Of a stretch of 64,000 bases of DNA, positions 17,791-26,659 are shown piece by piece; position 1 is the first letter of the stretch, and the number at the start of each line of letters is the position of its first letter. The position numbers were made by a program, and so were the translations under genes. Under the pieces are notes generated by a model. It saw only the letters and a program-made list of their open reading frames with translations, searched no databases and had not been told where the DNA came from. This stretch comes from Christiangramia crocea. GTDB lineage: Bacteria; Bacteroidota; Bacteroidia; Flavobacteriales; Flavobacteriaceae. The DNA is taken from assembly GCF_022410465.1 (NCBI RefSeq), contig NZ_JAJSON010000026.1:1-64000 (forward strand), read 5' to 3'.

Positions 17791-19209
17791 ATGAAAAATT
17801 CAATATCTAAAAAAGCAACCAAGTTAAATCTCAAAAACATCAAAAGTGTCCCAATTCGCACTTTCTGGATCACTTCATTCGCATTTTTCCTTTGTTTTTT
17901 CTCGTGGTTCGGAATTGTTCCTTTCATGCCAGATGTGGTTAGGGAGCTTGGATTAAGTCCGTCAGAAAAGTGGAGTGCCGTGGTGCTTGCAGTAACCGGG
18001 ACCGTCTTTGCCAGGCTTTTTATTGGAAAACTTTGTGATAAATATGGACCAAGGCTCTGCTATACCTGGTTACTTATATTTGGATCTATACCTGTGATTT
18101 TAACCGGTTTTGTACAAACGGCCGATCAGTTTCTCATTTGCAGATTGCTCACAGGTTTTATAGGGGCATCATTCGTTATAACCCAGGTTCATACCTCTTT
18201 AATGTTTTCCTCCAATGTAGTAGGTACAGCAAATGCTACTTCAGCAGGATGGGGAAATCTTGGAGGAGGAGCAAATCGCCTGGGAATGCCACTTATTGCC
18301 GCTCTCGTTATAGCTCTGGGCGTGGCAGAATCATCGGCCTGGAGATATTCGGTTATCATAGCCGGAATCCTGTGTTTTTCAATGGGAATTGTCTATTACT
18401 TTTTTACGCAGGACACCCCTGAAGGTAATTTCAGTGAATTATCAGAAAAAGAAGATGTTCCCGGAATCAAAAAGGATAAAGTGGGTTTTTTAAACGCATT
18501 AAAGGATTACAGGGTTTGGATTTTATTTATAGTATATGCCTGTAGTTTTGGAATAGAATTAACCGTTTATGGAACCATGGACGATTATCTTCAAAACACA
18601 TTTCAGCTGGAAAGGATCACGGCGGGAAATATGGTACTGTCCTTCGCTTTAATGAATATTTTTGCCCGTACCCTGGGAGGCGCTTTTGGCGATAGATTCG
18701 GGAAATTAAAGGGGTTACGGGGTAGAGTTTTATTTCTATCATTTATCCTGGTGGTGCAGGGGATTGTACTTTCTTCCTTCTCAGGGATTACCAATCTTTA
18801 CATAGCCATAGGCTTTTTAATACTCTTCAGTCTTTCAGTCCAAATGGCCGAAGGAGCAACCTTTTCAGTGGTACCGTTTATTAATAAAAAAGCGATCGGT
18901 TCTATTTCAGGGATCGTGGGAGCGGGAGGTAATGTTGGAGCTTTCCTGGCAGCCCTGCTTCTGAAATTTAAATCGGGCGCCGCTGAAAAGGTAGCGATAG
19001 CAGCCAACGAAGGTTTAAGCCAGGATGTAATACGCTCAGCGCAATCTGCAGCCTCTGCCCAGGCAGTTTCAGAAGGATATCTGTTTATTGGTCTTACCGT
19101 GATAGCATCCGGAATAGTTGCTTTGGGAATAAGATTCTCAGTAAAAGATGAGAAGCTGGCCAGGGAAGAACTTAACGCCTCCCTGGATGTTGTGCCTGCA
19201 AATGCTTAA
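17791..19209 (+). CDS. narK: NarK/NasA-type nitrate/nitrite transporter (MFS)
   Basis: Inner-membrane carrier of the nitrate-nitrite porter family, about 12 membrane helices in 472 aa. Both glycine-rich nitrate signatures are present: SAGWGNLGGGANRLG (about 150) and SGIVGAGGNVGAF (about 372). The start is taken at ATG 17791, since the in-frame GTG directly before it is less likely. It is a separate unit between the nirB operon and the nitrate reductase, with its own palindromic operator. Uptake of nitrate for assimilation is the likely role; nitrite export cannot be excluded. Confidence 0.95.
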   Translation: MKNSISKKATKLNLKNIKSVPIRTFWITSFAFFLCFFSWFGIVPFMPDVVRELGLSPSEKWSAVVLAVTGTVFARLFIGKLCDKYGPRLCYTWLLIFGSIPVILTGFVQTADQFLICRLLTGFIGASFVITQVHTSLMFSSNVVGTANATSAGWGNLGGGANRLGMPLIAALVIALGVAESSAWRYSVIIAGILCFSMGIVYYFFTQDTPEGNFSELSEKEDVPGIKKDKVGFLNALKDYRVWILFIVYACSFGIELTVYGTMDDYLQNTFQLERITAGNMVLSFALMNIFARTLGGAFGDRFGKLKGLRGRVLFLSFILVVQGIVLSSFSGITNLYIAIGFLILFSLSVQMAEGATFSVVPFINKKAIGSISGIVGAGGNVGAFLAALLLKFKSGAAEKVAIAANEGLSQDVIRSAQSAASAQAVSEGYLFIGLTVIASGIVALGIRFSVKDEKLAREELNASLDVVPANA

Positions 19210-19266
19210 TCTATTTAGTTAAAAATCAATAAACTATAAAAAAAGTAAAGGTTCTTTAGAGTATCC

Positions 19267-19276
19267 GTAAAAATAC
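19267..19276. promoter_or_regulatory. weak operator core GTA-AAAA-TAC before nitrate reductase
   Basis: Only the inner GTA-N4-TAC is kept; the flanking bases do not match the stronger copies. It lies 50 bp before the start codon. No good -7 box was found here, the nearest being CAAATTTG. The core alone is expected by chance many times in 64 kb. Confidence 0.3.
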
Positions 19277-19325
19277 AGTCAGGACTTTTATTGTATCATC
19301 AAAAAGACCAAATTTGTAAAGAAAC

Positions 19326-22300
19326 ATGGGGCATATGATCGGGAAAGAAGCGAAAAGTACATGTTCATACTGTGGAGTTGGATGCGGTGTTGTAATTAAA
19401 AAAAATGCCCGGAACCGTATTGAGGTGGAAGGAGATAAGGAGCATCCGGTTAATAAAGGGATGCTTTGTTCCAAGGGGATGAACCTCCATTATGTGGTGA
19501 ATGATACTTCAGACAGGATCCTTTATCCTGAAATGCGGTGGAGTCGTTCCCATCCCAGGGAACGAGTCTCATGGGACGATGCCATGAACAGGGCTGCCGG
19601 TGTTTTCAAATCAATAATAAAAAAACACGGCCCCGATAGTGTTGGTTTTTATGTTTCCGGCCAGTGCCTGACAGAAGAATATTATATAGCCAATAAACTT
19701 ACCAAAGGATTTTTAGGCACCAATAATATAGATACCAATTCCCGTCTCTGTATGAGCTCGGCAGTTGTTGGTTATAAGAAAACCTTTGGAGAAGATTCAG
19801 TACCCGGGAGCTATGACGACATAGAGCTGGCCGATTGTTTCCTGATAGCCGGGGCGAATCCTGCCTGGTGTCATCCAATACTTTTCAGAAGAATAGAAAA
19901 GCATAAGGAGGAAAATCCCAATGTAAAAATAATTGTTGCCGATCCCCGTAAAACCGATTCCGCTAATTTTGCCGATCTTCATCTTCAGCTACTACCGGGA
20001 ACCGATGTGATCCTTTATAATGCCATTGGCAGGCAGTTGCTGAAAAAGGGCTTTATAGATAAGAACTTTATAAGGAACCATACGGAAGGCTTTAAAGAAT
20101 TCAGGGAAAAAGTAATGGAATTATCCCTGAATCAGTCTTCAAAATTATGCGGGGTTCCCGCTGCAGAAATTAAAAAGGCTGCGACTCTTATTGGCCGTTC
20201 AAAAGGCTTTATAAGTATGTGGGCAATGGGGCTTAACCAAAGTGTGATTGGCTCTGACAAGAATTTTTCCTTGCTGAATCTTTCTCTTGTAACAGGTCAG
20301 GTCGGGAAACCGGGTTGCGGACCTTTTTCCCTTACCGGTCAGCCCAATGCAATGGGTGGTCGCGAGGTAGGAGGGATGGCCAATCTGCTGGCAGTTCATA
20401 AAGACCTGTTTAATGAAGAACATAGAAAAGAGGTTGCTCAATTCTGGGGTGTGAATGAGATTTCTCCAAAACCCGGTTATACGGCTACTGAAATGTTCGA
20501 TGCACTTGAAGAAGGTAAGCTGAAAGCAATCTGGATCATTTGCACCAATCCCATGGTGAGTTTGCCTAATGTTCGAAAAGCTGAAAAGGCTCTGAAAAAA
20601 GCCAAATTTGTTGTGGTTCAAGATATTTCACATAAATCGGATACTGTAGATTTTGCAGATTTGGTTTTGCCTGCAGCCGGCTGGCTTGAGAAAGATGGAA
20701 CCATGACCAATTCTGAAAGGCGCATTTCCTACCTGGAGAAACATATTCATCCGCCGGGAGAAGCCAGGGCCGATGTAGAGATTCTTTGTGATTTTGCCCA
20801 GAGAATGGGATTCAGGGGATTTAATTACAATAATACCGAAGAGATCTATCGTGAATATACCCAAATGACCAGGGGGACCAATATCGATATTTCTCATCTT
20901 AGCTATGACCGACTAAAGAATGAAGGTTCATTCCAATGGCCGGTACCCGAATATAGACATGCCGGGACTCCAAGACTTTTCCAGGACAGGAAATTCTATA
21001 CCCCATCAGAAAAAGCGATTTTCAATATTCCCGCCAGTACTATAAATACATCGGCCAAACCTGATTCTGAATATCCTCTTATACTTACTACAGGAAGGAT
21101 CAGGGATCAATGGCATACCATGACGCGAACAGGGAAAGTCGCGAGATTAAAAACGCATTATCCGGATCCAATCCTGGAGATCAATCTTGTGGATGCTTAT
21201 TTAAATAATATTAAAAACGGAGATGTCACTGAGGTGAAAAGTGCCAGCGGTACCGTAAGGTTAAGGGCGAAGGTAACTGAAAACGTTAGGGAAGGTGTGG
21301 TATTTATGCCAATGCACTGGGGTAAGCAGCTTCATAATGATCTTAACCGGGCAAATAATCTTACCAGTGACCTGGTAGATCCACTTTCAAAGGAGCCCGA
21401 TTTTAAATATACTACGGTCTCCGTTCAGAAATATAAAAAGAAGAAAGAAAAAATACTGATAGTAGGAGCGGGTGCGGCTGCTTTCCGGTTTATTCAGAAT
21501 TACCGCGAGCATAATACCAGCGATCAGTTGGATGTCTTCTCCAAGGAAGAGAATCCATTTTACAACCGCGTTCTGCTTCCGGAATATATCACCGAAGAGC
21601 TCACCTGGGAACAGCTTCAGAAGATAAAGGAAAGAGAACTTGAAAAACTGAAAATAAACCTTCATAAGGAAAGCTTTATTACTGCTATAGATACTGAAGA
21701 CAGGACAGTGACCGATAACAATGGAAAAACTCATTCTTTCGACAAGCTGATCCTTGCAACCGGTAGCCGGGCATTTGCCCCTAAGGATGCGCAACTTCAT
21801 TTGCCGGGCAGATTTACCATGAGAAGTAAAAAGGATGCCGATAGCTTTAAAGCCTATATGGATGCTACCGGACTGCCACCCGAACAGCAACACGTAGTGA
21901 TCGTTGGTGGCGGGCTTCTGGGACTTGAACTGGCTGCAGCCCTGAAACATAAGGATGTGAAAGTTACTATAGTCCAACGGTCTTCAAGACTTATGGAACG
22001 CCAGCTTGATATTACTTCGAGCAAATTACTTGCACAGGACGTACAGGAACGGGGAATTCAGATTTATTTCGATAATGAGGTGAGTACCGTTTTTGATGAT
22101 GAAGATTCCGGCAATCTGAATATTACCCTTAAAAGTGGTAAGAATATAAATGCGAATGCCATTGTATATGCTATTGGAACACTACCAAATATCAATATTG
22201 CCAGGAAAAGCGGACTGGTTTGCGGTCGTGGGGTTAAAGTGAACCAGCATTTGCAAACTTCAGATCCCGATATTTTCGCACTGGGCGAGATTGCCGAGTT

Positions 22301-22856
22301 CAGAAATAAATTGTTTGGAATCACTTCAGCGGCGGAAGAGCAGGCGACCATCCTTGCTAACTTTATGGCAGGAGACATAAGCAGCACTTATCACGGTTCG
22401 GTTTTGATGAATATTTTAAAATTCAACGATCTTGATGTTTGTAGCATTGGTGACATACATGTCCCCGGGAATGATGACAGCTATGAGGAGATAATCTTTA
22501 CCGATATCAAGAAAAGATATTATAAGAAATGCATCGTAAAAGATGATCTGTTGGTAGGTGCCGTTTTAATGGGAGATAAAAATGAATTCGCCGAATTCAA
22601 GAGCCTTATTGAAAGTAAGATCGAATTGTCAGACAGGAGAGACAGTCTGTTACGAGGTTCTGGAAATGATGAACCTGTGAAAGGAAAACTGGTGTGTTCC
22701 TGCAGTCAGGTAGGTGCCGGAAATCTTGGAGAAGCTATCTCTAATGGCTGTACCGATTTTACGGAATTGTGTAAGCAAACCGGGGCCGGACTTGGATGTG
22801 GTAGTTGTAAGACGGAGGTGAAGGAAATATTAAATTCATCAAAAGAACTGGTATGA
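19326..22856 (+). CDS. nasC: single-chain assimilatory nitrate reductase: Mo-bisMGD catalytic part fused to FAD reductase and [2Fe-2S] domain
   Basis: Reduces nitrate to nitrite. Residues 1-690 are a molybdopterin oxidoreductase: a [4Fe-4S] site Cys13-x2-Cys16-x3-Cys20-x27-Cys48, a probable Mo ligand Cys142 in NSRLCMSSAVVGY, and the C-terminal dinucleotide-binding domain. Residues about 707-1110 form a NirB-like FAD/NAD(P) reductase (ILIVGAGAAAFRF, then IVGGGLLGLELAAAL). Residues 1121-1170 are a BFD-like [2Fe-2S] module (CSCSQ and GCGSCK). At 1176 aa it joins in one chain what Klebsiella makes as separate NasA and NasC. Formate dehydrogenase relatives share the first part, but the nitrate context decides. 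Its stop overlaps the next ATG by 4 bp. Confidence 0.93.
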   Translation: MGHMIGKEAKSTCSYCGVGCGVVIKKNARNRIEVEGDKEHPVNKGMLCSKGMNLHYVVNDTSDRILYPEMRWSRSHPRERVSWDDAMNRAAGVFKSIIKKHGPDSVGFYVSGQCLTEEYYIANKLTKGFLGTNNIDTNSRLCMSSAVVGYKKTFGEDSVPGSYDDIELADCFLIAGANPAWCHPILFRRIEKHKEENPNVKIIVADPRKTDSANFADLHLQLLPGTDVILYNAIGRQLLKKGFIDKNFIRNHTEGFKEFREKVMELSLNQSSKLCGVPAAEIKKAATLIGRSKGFISMWAMGLNQSVIGSDKNFSLLNLSLVTGQVGKPGCGPFSLTGQPNAMGGREVGGMANLLAVHKDLFNEEHRKEVAQFWGVNEISPKPGYTATEMFDALEEGKLKAIWIICTNPMVSLPNVRKAEKALKKAKFVVVQDISHKSDTVDFADLVLPAAGWLEKDGTMTNSERRISYLEKHIHPPGEARADVEILCDFAQRMGFRGFNYNNTEEIYREYTQMTRGTNIDISHLSYDRLKNEGSFQWPVPEYRHAGTPRLFQDRKFYTPSEKAIFNIPASTINTSAKPDSEYPLILTTGRIRDQWHTMTRTGKVARLKTHYPDPILEINLVDAYLNNIKNGDVTEVKSASGTVRLRAKVTENVREGVVFMPMHWGKQLHNDLNRANNLTSDLVDPLSKEPDFKYTTVSVQKYKKKKEKILIVGAGAAAFRFIQNYREHNTSDQLDVFSKEENPFYNRVLLPEYITEELTWEQLQKIKERELEKLKINLHKESFITAIDTEDRTVTDNNGKTHSFDKLILATGSRAFAPKDAQLHLPGRFTMRSKKDADSFKAYMDATGLPPEQQHVVIVGGGLLGLELAAALKHKDVKVTIVQRSSRLMERQLDITSSKLLAQDVQERGIQIYFDNEVSTVFDDEDSGNLNITLKSGKNINANAIVYAIGTLPNINIARKSGLVCGRGVKVNQHLQTSDPDIFALGEIAEFRNKLFGITSAAEEQATILANFMAGDISSTYHGSVLMNILKFNDLDVCSIGDIHVPGNDDSYEEIIFTDIKKRYYKKCIVKDDLLVGAVLMGDKNEFAEFKSLIESKIELSDRRDSLLRGSGNDEPVKGKLVCSCSQVGAGNLGEAISNGCTDFTELCKQTGAGLGCGSCKTEVKEILNSSKELV

Positions 22857-24295
22857 AAAAGATGCTTCCAAGGTTAATAGTAAAGGGCGGTGTACTCTCA
22901 CCTGCAGAACTTAAATTTATAGCTGAAACTGCAGAAGATGCGGGCCTTAGCACGATCTCCTTTGGATCCAGACAGGATATTCTTTTTCCCGATGCTATCG
23001 AAAAGGATGCGATGGAAGGTCTTAAAAAGCTCAATATCATTGAGCCTGTATCAAAGCCCGTGGAAAATATAGTTTCTTCATATGTTACTACAGATATTTT
23101 TCCCACCACAGCCTGGTTAACAGGTGACAGGTATCTGTATATTCTGGAGCAGATACGTTATGAACCATCGCTTAAGATTAATATTACAGAACCCAGGCAA
23201 AGACTGGTTCCTCTTTTTACCGGTCATTTGAATTTCATTGCTTCTAAGCATGAAGATTACTGGTACCTCTATGTTCGTTTACCGGAATGGGAAAAGACTG
23301 AAATGTACCCGGCCCTGATTTACAGCTGGGATATAGCAAAAGTAGGCGAGGCGATTGAAAATATTCTACAGGAAGAACCCGGGGATATTGAGATGATCTT
23401 TGACCTTGTGAATGACGCTGTGGATACCGATAACCGTACGGTAGATAAACCACTTGAAGTACCATTCTATCCTTTTCCTTATTATGAAGGCATGAACCGA
23501 ACCGGGACAGGTGAATACTGGCTTGGGCTTTACTGGAGAAATAACAGGTATGATCTTGAATTTCTTAAAGCCATGTGTGATCTCTGTGCCGAACAGAAAA
23601 TTGGAAGAATATGCATTACTCCCTGGAAATCCTTTATCGTTAAGGGTATTCCACAGGAATCTAAACTTCAATGGGAAAAACTCCTGGGCAAATTCGGGAT
23701 AAATGTAAGGCATTCCATGCTTGAGCTTAACTGGCATTTACCTGTTGCCAATGATGAGCTTTTAAAACTTAAGAAATACCTGGTCGCAAATTTCGATCAG
23801 AATGATATCAGTACCTACGGACTCACCTTCAGCATCGCGAATTATACGCGAAGAGTATATTATTTTACTTCAATAGTCATTGAAAAGAATGCAATTCCTG
23901 AAGACCTTTCAGGATTTGAGATCAGGGACACTTTCAACTTGTTATATGCGAAGGATTTTGACCCCAATACAAGAAAGTATATTACTCATGTACAGGATGT
24001 GGATCAGGTGGAATTACCCGGACTTTTAATGGAATTGAGCCAGATGTATTTTGCGCAATTAGGTCAGAAGAAAGAGGAAGAAAAATCAACAAATTCCAAA
24101 AAGGAGGTCGTTCAAACCGAAGTATATCAGTGCGAGGAATGTTTCACTATTTATGATGAAGCCTATGGTGATGTCACCCAGGATATTCAACCTGAAACTT
24201 CATTTAAAGATCTGCCTGAAGATTATAGCTGTCCGGTTTGTGAGGCCCCTAAATCGAGTTTTAAAAAGAAGCTTTTTGCAAAAGTCGATAAATAG
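22853..24295 (+). CDS. sirohaem-reductase-like scaffold lacking metal ligands, fused to rubredoxin
   Basis: A 480-aa protein. Residues 5-60 look like the first ferredoxin-like half domain of nitrite/sulfite reductases (LIVKGGVLSPAELKFIAE, then FGSRQDI) and residues about 236-290 like the second (MCDLCAEQKIGRICITPWKS). Neither the Cys-x5-Cys nor the Cys-x3-Cys that hold sirohaem and [4Fe-4S] is present. Residues 424-472 are a complete rubredoxin: YQCEECFTIYDEAYGD with SCPVCEAPKSSF. The ATG overlaps the nitrate reductase stop (ATGA), so the two proteins are translationally coupled. It is probably an electron carrier or assembly partner for that enzyme. The product is often just called rubredoxin; function is inference. 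Confidence 0.8.
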   Translation: MKKMLPRLIVKGGVLSPAELKFIAETAEDAGLSTISFGSRQDILFPDAIEKDAMEGLKKLNIIEPVSKPVENIVSSYVTTDIFPTTAWLTGDRYLYILEQIRYEPSLKINITEPRQRLVPLFTGHLNFIASKHEDYWYLYVRLPEWEKTEMYPALIYSWDIAKVGEAIENILQEEPGDIEMIFDLVNDAVDTDNRTVDKPLEVPFYPFPYYEGMNRTGTGEYWLGLYWRNNRYDLEFLKAMCDLCAEQKIGRICITPWKSFIVKGIPQESKLQWEKLLGKFGINVRHSMLELNWHLPVANDELLKLKKYLVANFDQNDISTYGLTFSIANYTRRVYYFTSIVIEKNAIPEDLSGFEIRDTFNLLYAKDFDPNTRKYITHVQDVDQVELPGLLMELSQMYFAQLGQKKEEEKSTNSKKEVVQTEVYQCEECFTIYDEAYGDVTQDIQPETSFKDLPEDYSCPVCEAPKSSFKKKLFAKVDK

Positions 24296-24299
24296 TAAT

Positions 24300-25316
24300 C
24301 TATCCGCCGATTGTTATCATACTCCTGTTGTTAGTATGTCTTTCAGGGTCATTTAATTTCTCAAAACTATTCATCCCGGCACGTACCGCTTTCTTTTTAT
24401 TAAGAGAGTTTGCTATAAGTTCTTCTAAGTTCTCTCCTTCTCTCAAGGCAGATAGAAGATCGGTTTCATGATTGGAAAACAGGCAGTTCTTGATCTTGCC
24501 ATTTGCTGTAAGTCTTATCCGGTTACAGCCATCGCAAAAGGGATTGCTTACCGAACTAATAATACCAAACCGGCCCTCAAATCCTTTTATCCTGTAATTC
24601 CTGGAGGTGAAATTCTTTTCATCTACTAGTTTCTCTACGTGTTCATTTCCGAAGAATTCTTCGGCTTTTCCAAGTATTTCTTCTTCGGTCACCAGTTTAG
24701 AGCGGTTCCATCGATTGCCGTCAAAAGGCATAAATTCAATGAATCTTACCGTAACAGGTAGGTTTCTTGTGAAAAGTATAAAGTCGGTGATCTCATCCTC
24801 ATTGAAATCCTTCATCAATACCGCGTTTATTTTAACATTGAATCCTTCTCTGATGAGTAAATGAATATTTTTCCAGGCTTTTTTGAACTGATCCCTGCGG
24901 GTGATCATTTTGAACTTTTCAGGCAGTAAAGTATCCAGGCTTACATTGATGTCATTAAGCCCATACCTTCTGAAATCTTCGATATACCTGTCCGCAAGTA
25001 CAGCATTGGTAGTAACGGATAGTTTTACAGGCAGAGCTGAAAGTCTTTTAAGGATATCTGAAAAATCCTTTCTAACCAGTGGTTCACCTCCTGTAAGCCG
25101 GATCTTGTCCACGCCATTATTTACAAATACCTTTGCGATCTCAAGGAGCTCATCGGCCTGCATCAGCTGATTCTTTGGTGTGAGTGGGACGCCATCGGCT
25201 GGCATACAATAAGCACAGCGCAGGTTGCATTTTTCTATGAGCGAGATACGCAGGTAGTTATGCTGTCTTTTGAAATTATCGGTAAGTATTTTTGTCGTTT
25301 TAGTCATTGGAATCAT
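24300..25316 (-). CDS. moaA: GTP 3',8-cyclase (molybdenum cofactor step 1)
   Basis: Radical SAM enzyme starting molybdopterin synthesis from GTP. It shows CNLRCAYC (Cys-x3-Cys-x2-Cys), the LTGGEP motif, the C-terminal second cluster (CDGCNRIR plus a later Cys in IKNCLF) and the terminal Gly-Gly. At 338 aa it has normal length. The first ATG gives a 17-bp overlap with the moaCB stop; a second ATG nine bases later (25307) is equally good. Last gene of the nine-gene cofactor operon; its stop is 4 bp from that of the convergent rubredoxin-fusion gene. Confidence 0.97.
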   Translation of the reverse strand: MIPMTKTTKILTDNFKRQHNYLRISLIEKCNLRCAYCMPADGVPLTPKNQLMQADELLEIAKVFVNNGVDKIRLTGGEPLVRKDFSDILKRLSALPVKLSVTTNAVLADRYIEDFRRYGLNDINVSLDTLLPEKFKMITRRDQFKKAWKNIHLLIREGFNVKINAVLMKDFNEDEITDFILFTRNLPVTVRFIEFMPFDGNRWNRSKLVTEEEILGKAEEFFGNEHVEKLVDEKNFTSRNYRIKGFEGRFGIISSVSNPFCDGCNRIRLTANGKIKNCLFSNHETDLLSALREGENLEELIANSLNKKKAVRAGMNSFEKLNDPERHTNNRSMITIGG

Positions 25317-26214
25317 GTTTTGCCCCTCTTAAGATCTTGAATACATGCAGTAAATGGGGAAAAACTGCATCCATAGATTCACTGGCACCTTTTGTGGATC
25401 CTGGTAGTCCAAGGATCAGCGAGTTGCCAATCGTCCCGGCGATACTTCGGGAAAGCATGGCATAAGGCATACGTTCCTGCCCATAATTGCGTATCGCTTC
25501 TTCAATTCCCGGGATTCTTCGTTCCAGAATTGTTTCCAGGGCTTCCGGGGTAACGTCCCTGAATGAAAGTCCGGTTCCTCCTGTAAAGATCACCAGGTTA
25601 TCGGTTTCAGCATATTCCAGGGCCTTACTCCTGATGATCTCCAGTTCATCGGGGATTATTTCGTAAGCATTGATAGCCACTTTGCTTTCCTCAAGTTTTT
25701 TGATAATTGCCTTGCCGGCTCGATCCTCTTTTTTTCCTTCGGAAATGGAGTCTGAACAAACAATCACGCTGGCGCTGAGTCTTGAAGAATGTTTATTGAA
25801 ATCGCTCTTTCCGCCTTTCTTTTCAACCAGTCTGATTTTTTCTATTTCGATATTCTTATCGATCGGTTTTAGCATATCATACATGGTTAGAGCAACAACC
25901 GATGCCCCGTGCATGGCTTCCACTTCAACCCCGGTTTTATAAACGGTTTTCACTTTGAAGAGGATCCTTATTCCAGATTCATCAATTTCATAATTTACCG
26001 AAGCGAATTCTATCGGTAGCGGATGACAGTCAGGGATGGTTTGATGGGTATTCTTAACAGCTAAAAGTCCGGCTGTTTTTGCCATTTCCAGGACATTCCC
26101 TTTAGGTACTTCGTTATTATTGATCGCCCTGATGGTAGCGGGCTCACCAACCTTAACAAAGGCTTCAGCCACTGCCACTCGTAACGTTTTTATTTTGTGA
26201 GTGATATCAACCAT
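25300..26214 (-). CDS. moaCB: MoaC-MoaB fusion (cyclic pyranopterin monophosphate synthase / adenylyltransferase-like)
   Basis: A bifunctional Moco protein. Residues 1-150 are MoaC (MVDITHKIKTLRVAVAEA, then DCHPLP and VEVEAMHGASVVALTMYDM), forming cyclic pyranopterin monophosphate. Residues about 162-304 are MoaB/MogA-like (IFTGGTGLSFRDVTPEA, then LGLPGSTKGASES), which bind molybdopterin. The start was set at ATG 26214, one base after the moaE stop, because the longer frame only adds sequence overlapping moaE. Fusions of this kind are known in Flavobacteriia. Confidence 0.95.
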   Translation of the reverse strand: MVDITHKIKTLRVAVAEAFVKVGEPATIRAINNNEVPKGNVLEMAKTAGLLAVKNTHQTIPDCHPLPIEFASVNYEIDESGIRILFKVKTVYKTGVEVEAMHGASVVALTMYDMLKPIDKNIEIEKIRLVEKKGGKSDFNKHSSRLSASVIVCSDSISEGKKEDRAGKAIIKKLEESKVAINAYEIIPDELEIIRSKALEYAETDNLVIFTGGTGLSFRDVTPEALETILERRIPGIEEAIRNYGQERMPYAMLSRSIAGTIGNSLILGLPGSTKGASESMDAVFPHLLHVFKILRGAKHDSND

Positions 26215-26215
26215 C

Positions 26216-26659
26216 TTAAAATGTATTTTCTTTCCATTGATAATCCTGATCTTCAAAGATCTCCTTCCCAAAGATGGGGACGTCAGTTTTAACCATATTC
26301 ACTATATCCTCGGTTGCGACATATACCTGCTTTCTTCTTTTTGAAGAGACAAAGACAAAAAAGCAGATCTCCCCGGCCTTTATATTTCCAAGGCTATGAT
26401 AAATATGCATACAGGTTAGATCGTATTTTTCAAATGCTCTTTCTCTAATTTCGCTTAGTTTTTCCTCTGCCATGGCTTTATAGCAGGTATACTCTATGGC
26501 AGATACTTTTTTACCTTCAACTTCATCGGCACGAACCTGTCCCAGAAAGATATTATGAGCACCAATGTTCATCTTTGTTTGATGTTTAGCTATGGATTCC
26601 GCTATAAATTCCGGACTAATAGCCCCTTCAATGAATATATTCTTCTTCTTTTTCATCAT
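26216..26659 (-). CDS. moaE: molybdopterin synthase, large subunit
   Basis: Transfers sulfur from thiocarboxylated MoaD to the pterin. Conserved features: GAHNIFLGQVRADEVEGKKV-like opening reading NIFLGQVRADEVEGK, IYHSLGNIKAGE, and the active-site Lys region VYVATEDIVNMVKTDVPIFGKE. At 147 aa it has normal length. Its start lies inside the 3' end of moeB (32-bp overlap), and no later ATG is available. It is next to moaCB and in the same operon as moaD. Confidence 0.95.
   Translation of the reverse strand: MMKKKKNIFIEGAISPEFIAESIAKHQTKMNIGAHNIFLGQVRADEVEGKKVSAIEYTCYKAMAEEKLSEIRERAFEKYDLTCMHIYHSLGNIKAGEICFFVFVSSKRRKQVYVATEDIVNMVKTDVPIFGKEIFEDQDYQWKENTF

Noticed and set aside
18138-18422. 94-codon plus-strand frame within narK
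   Set aside because: Out-of-frame shadow of the transporter gene, arginine/glycine-rich nonsense.
20199-20621. 140-codon minus-strand frame inside nitrate reductase
   Set aside because: Antisense shadow; the plus-strand gene is continuous and conserved here.
19326-21420. Formate dehydrogenase alpha subunit
   Set aside because: The molybdopterin domain is shared, but the NirB-type fusion and all neighbours point to nitrate reduction.
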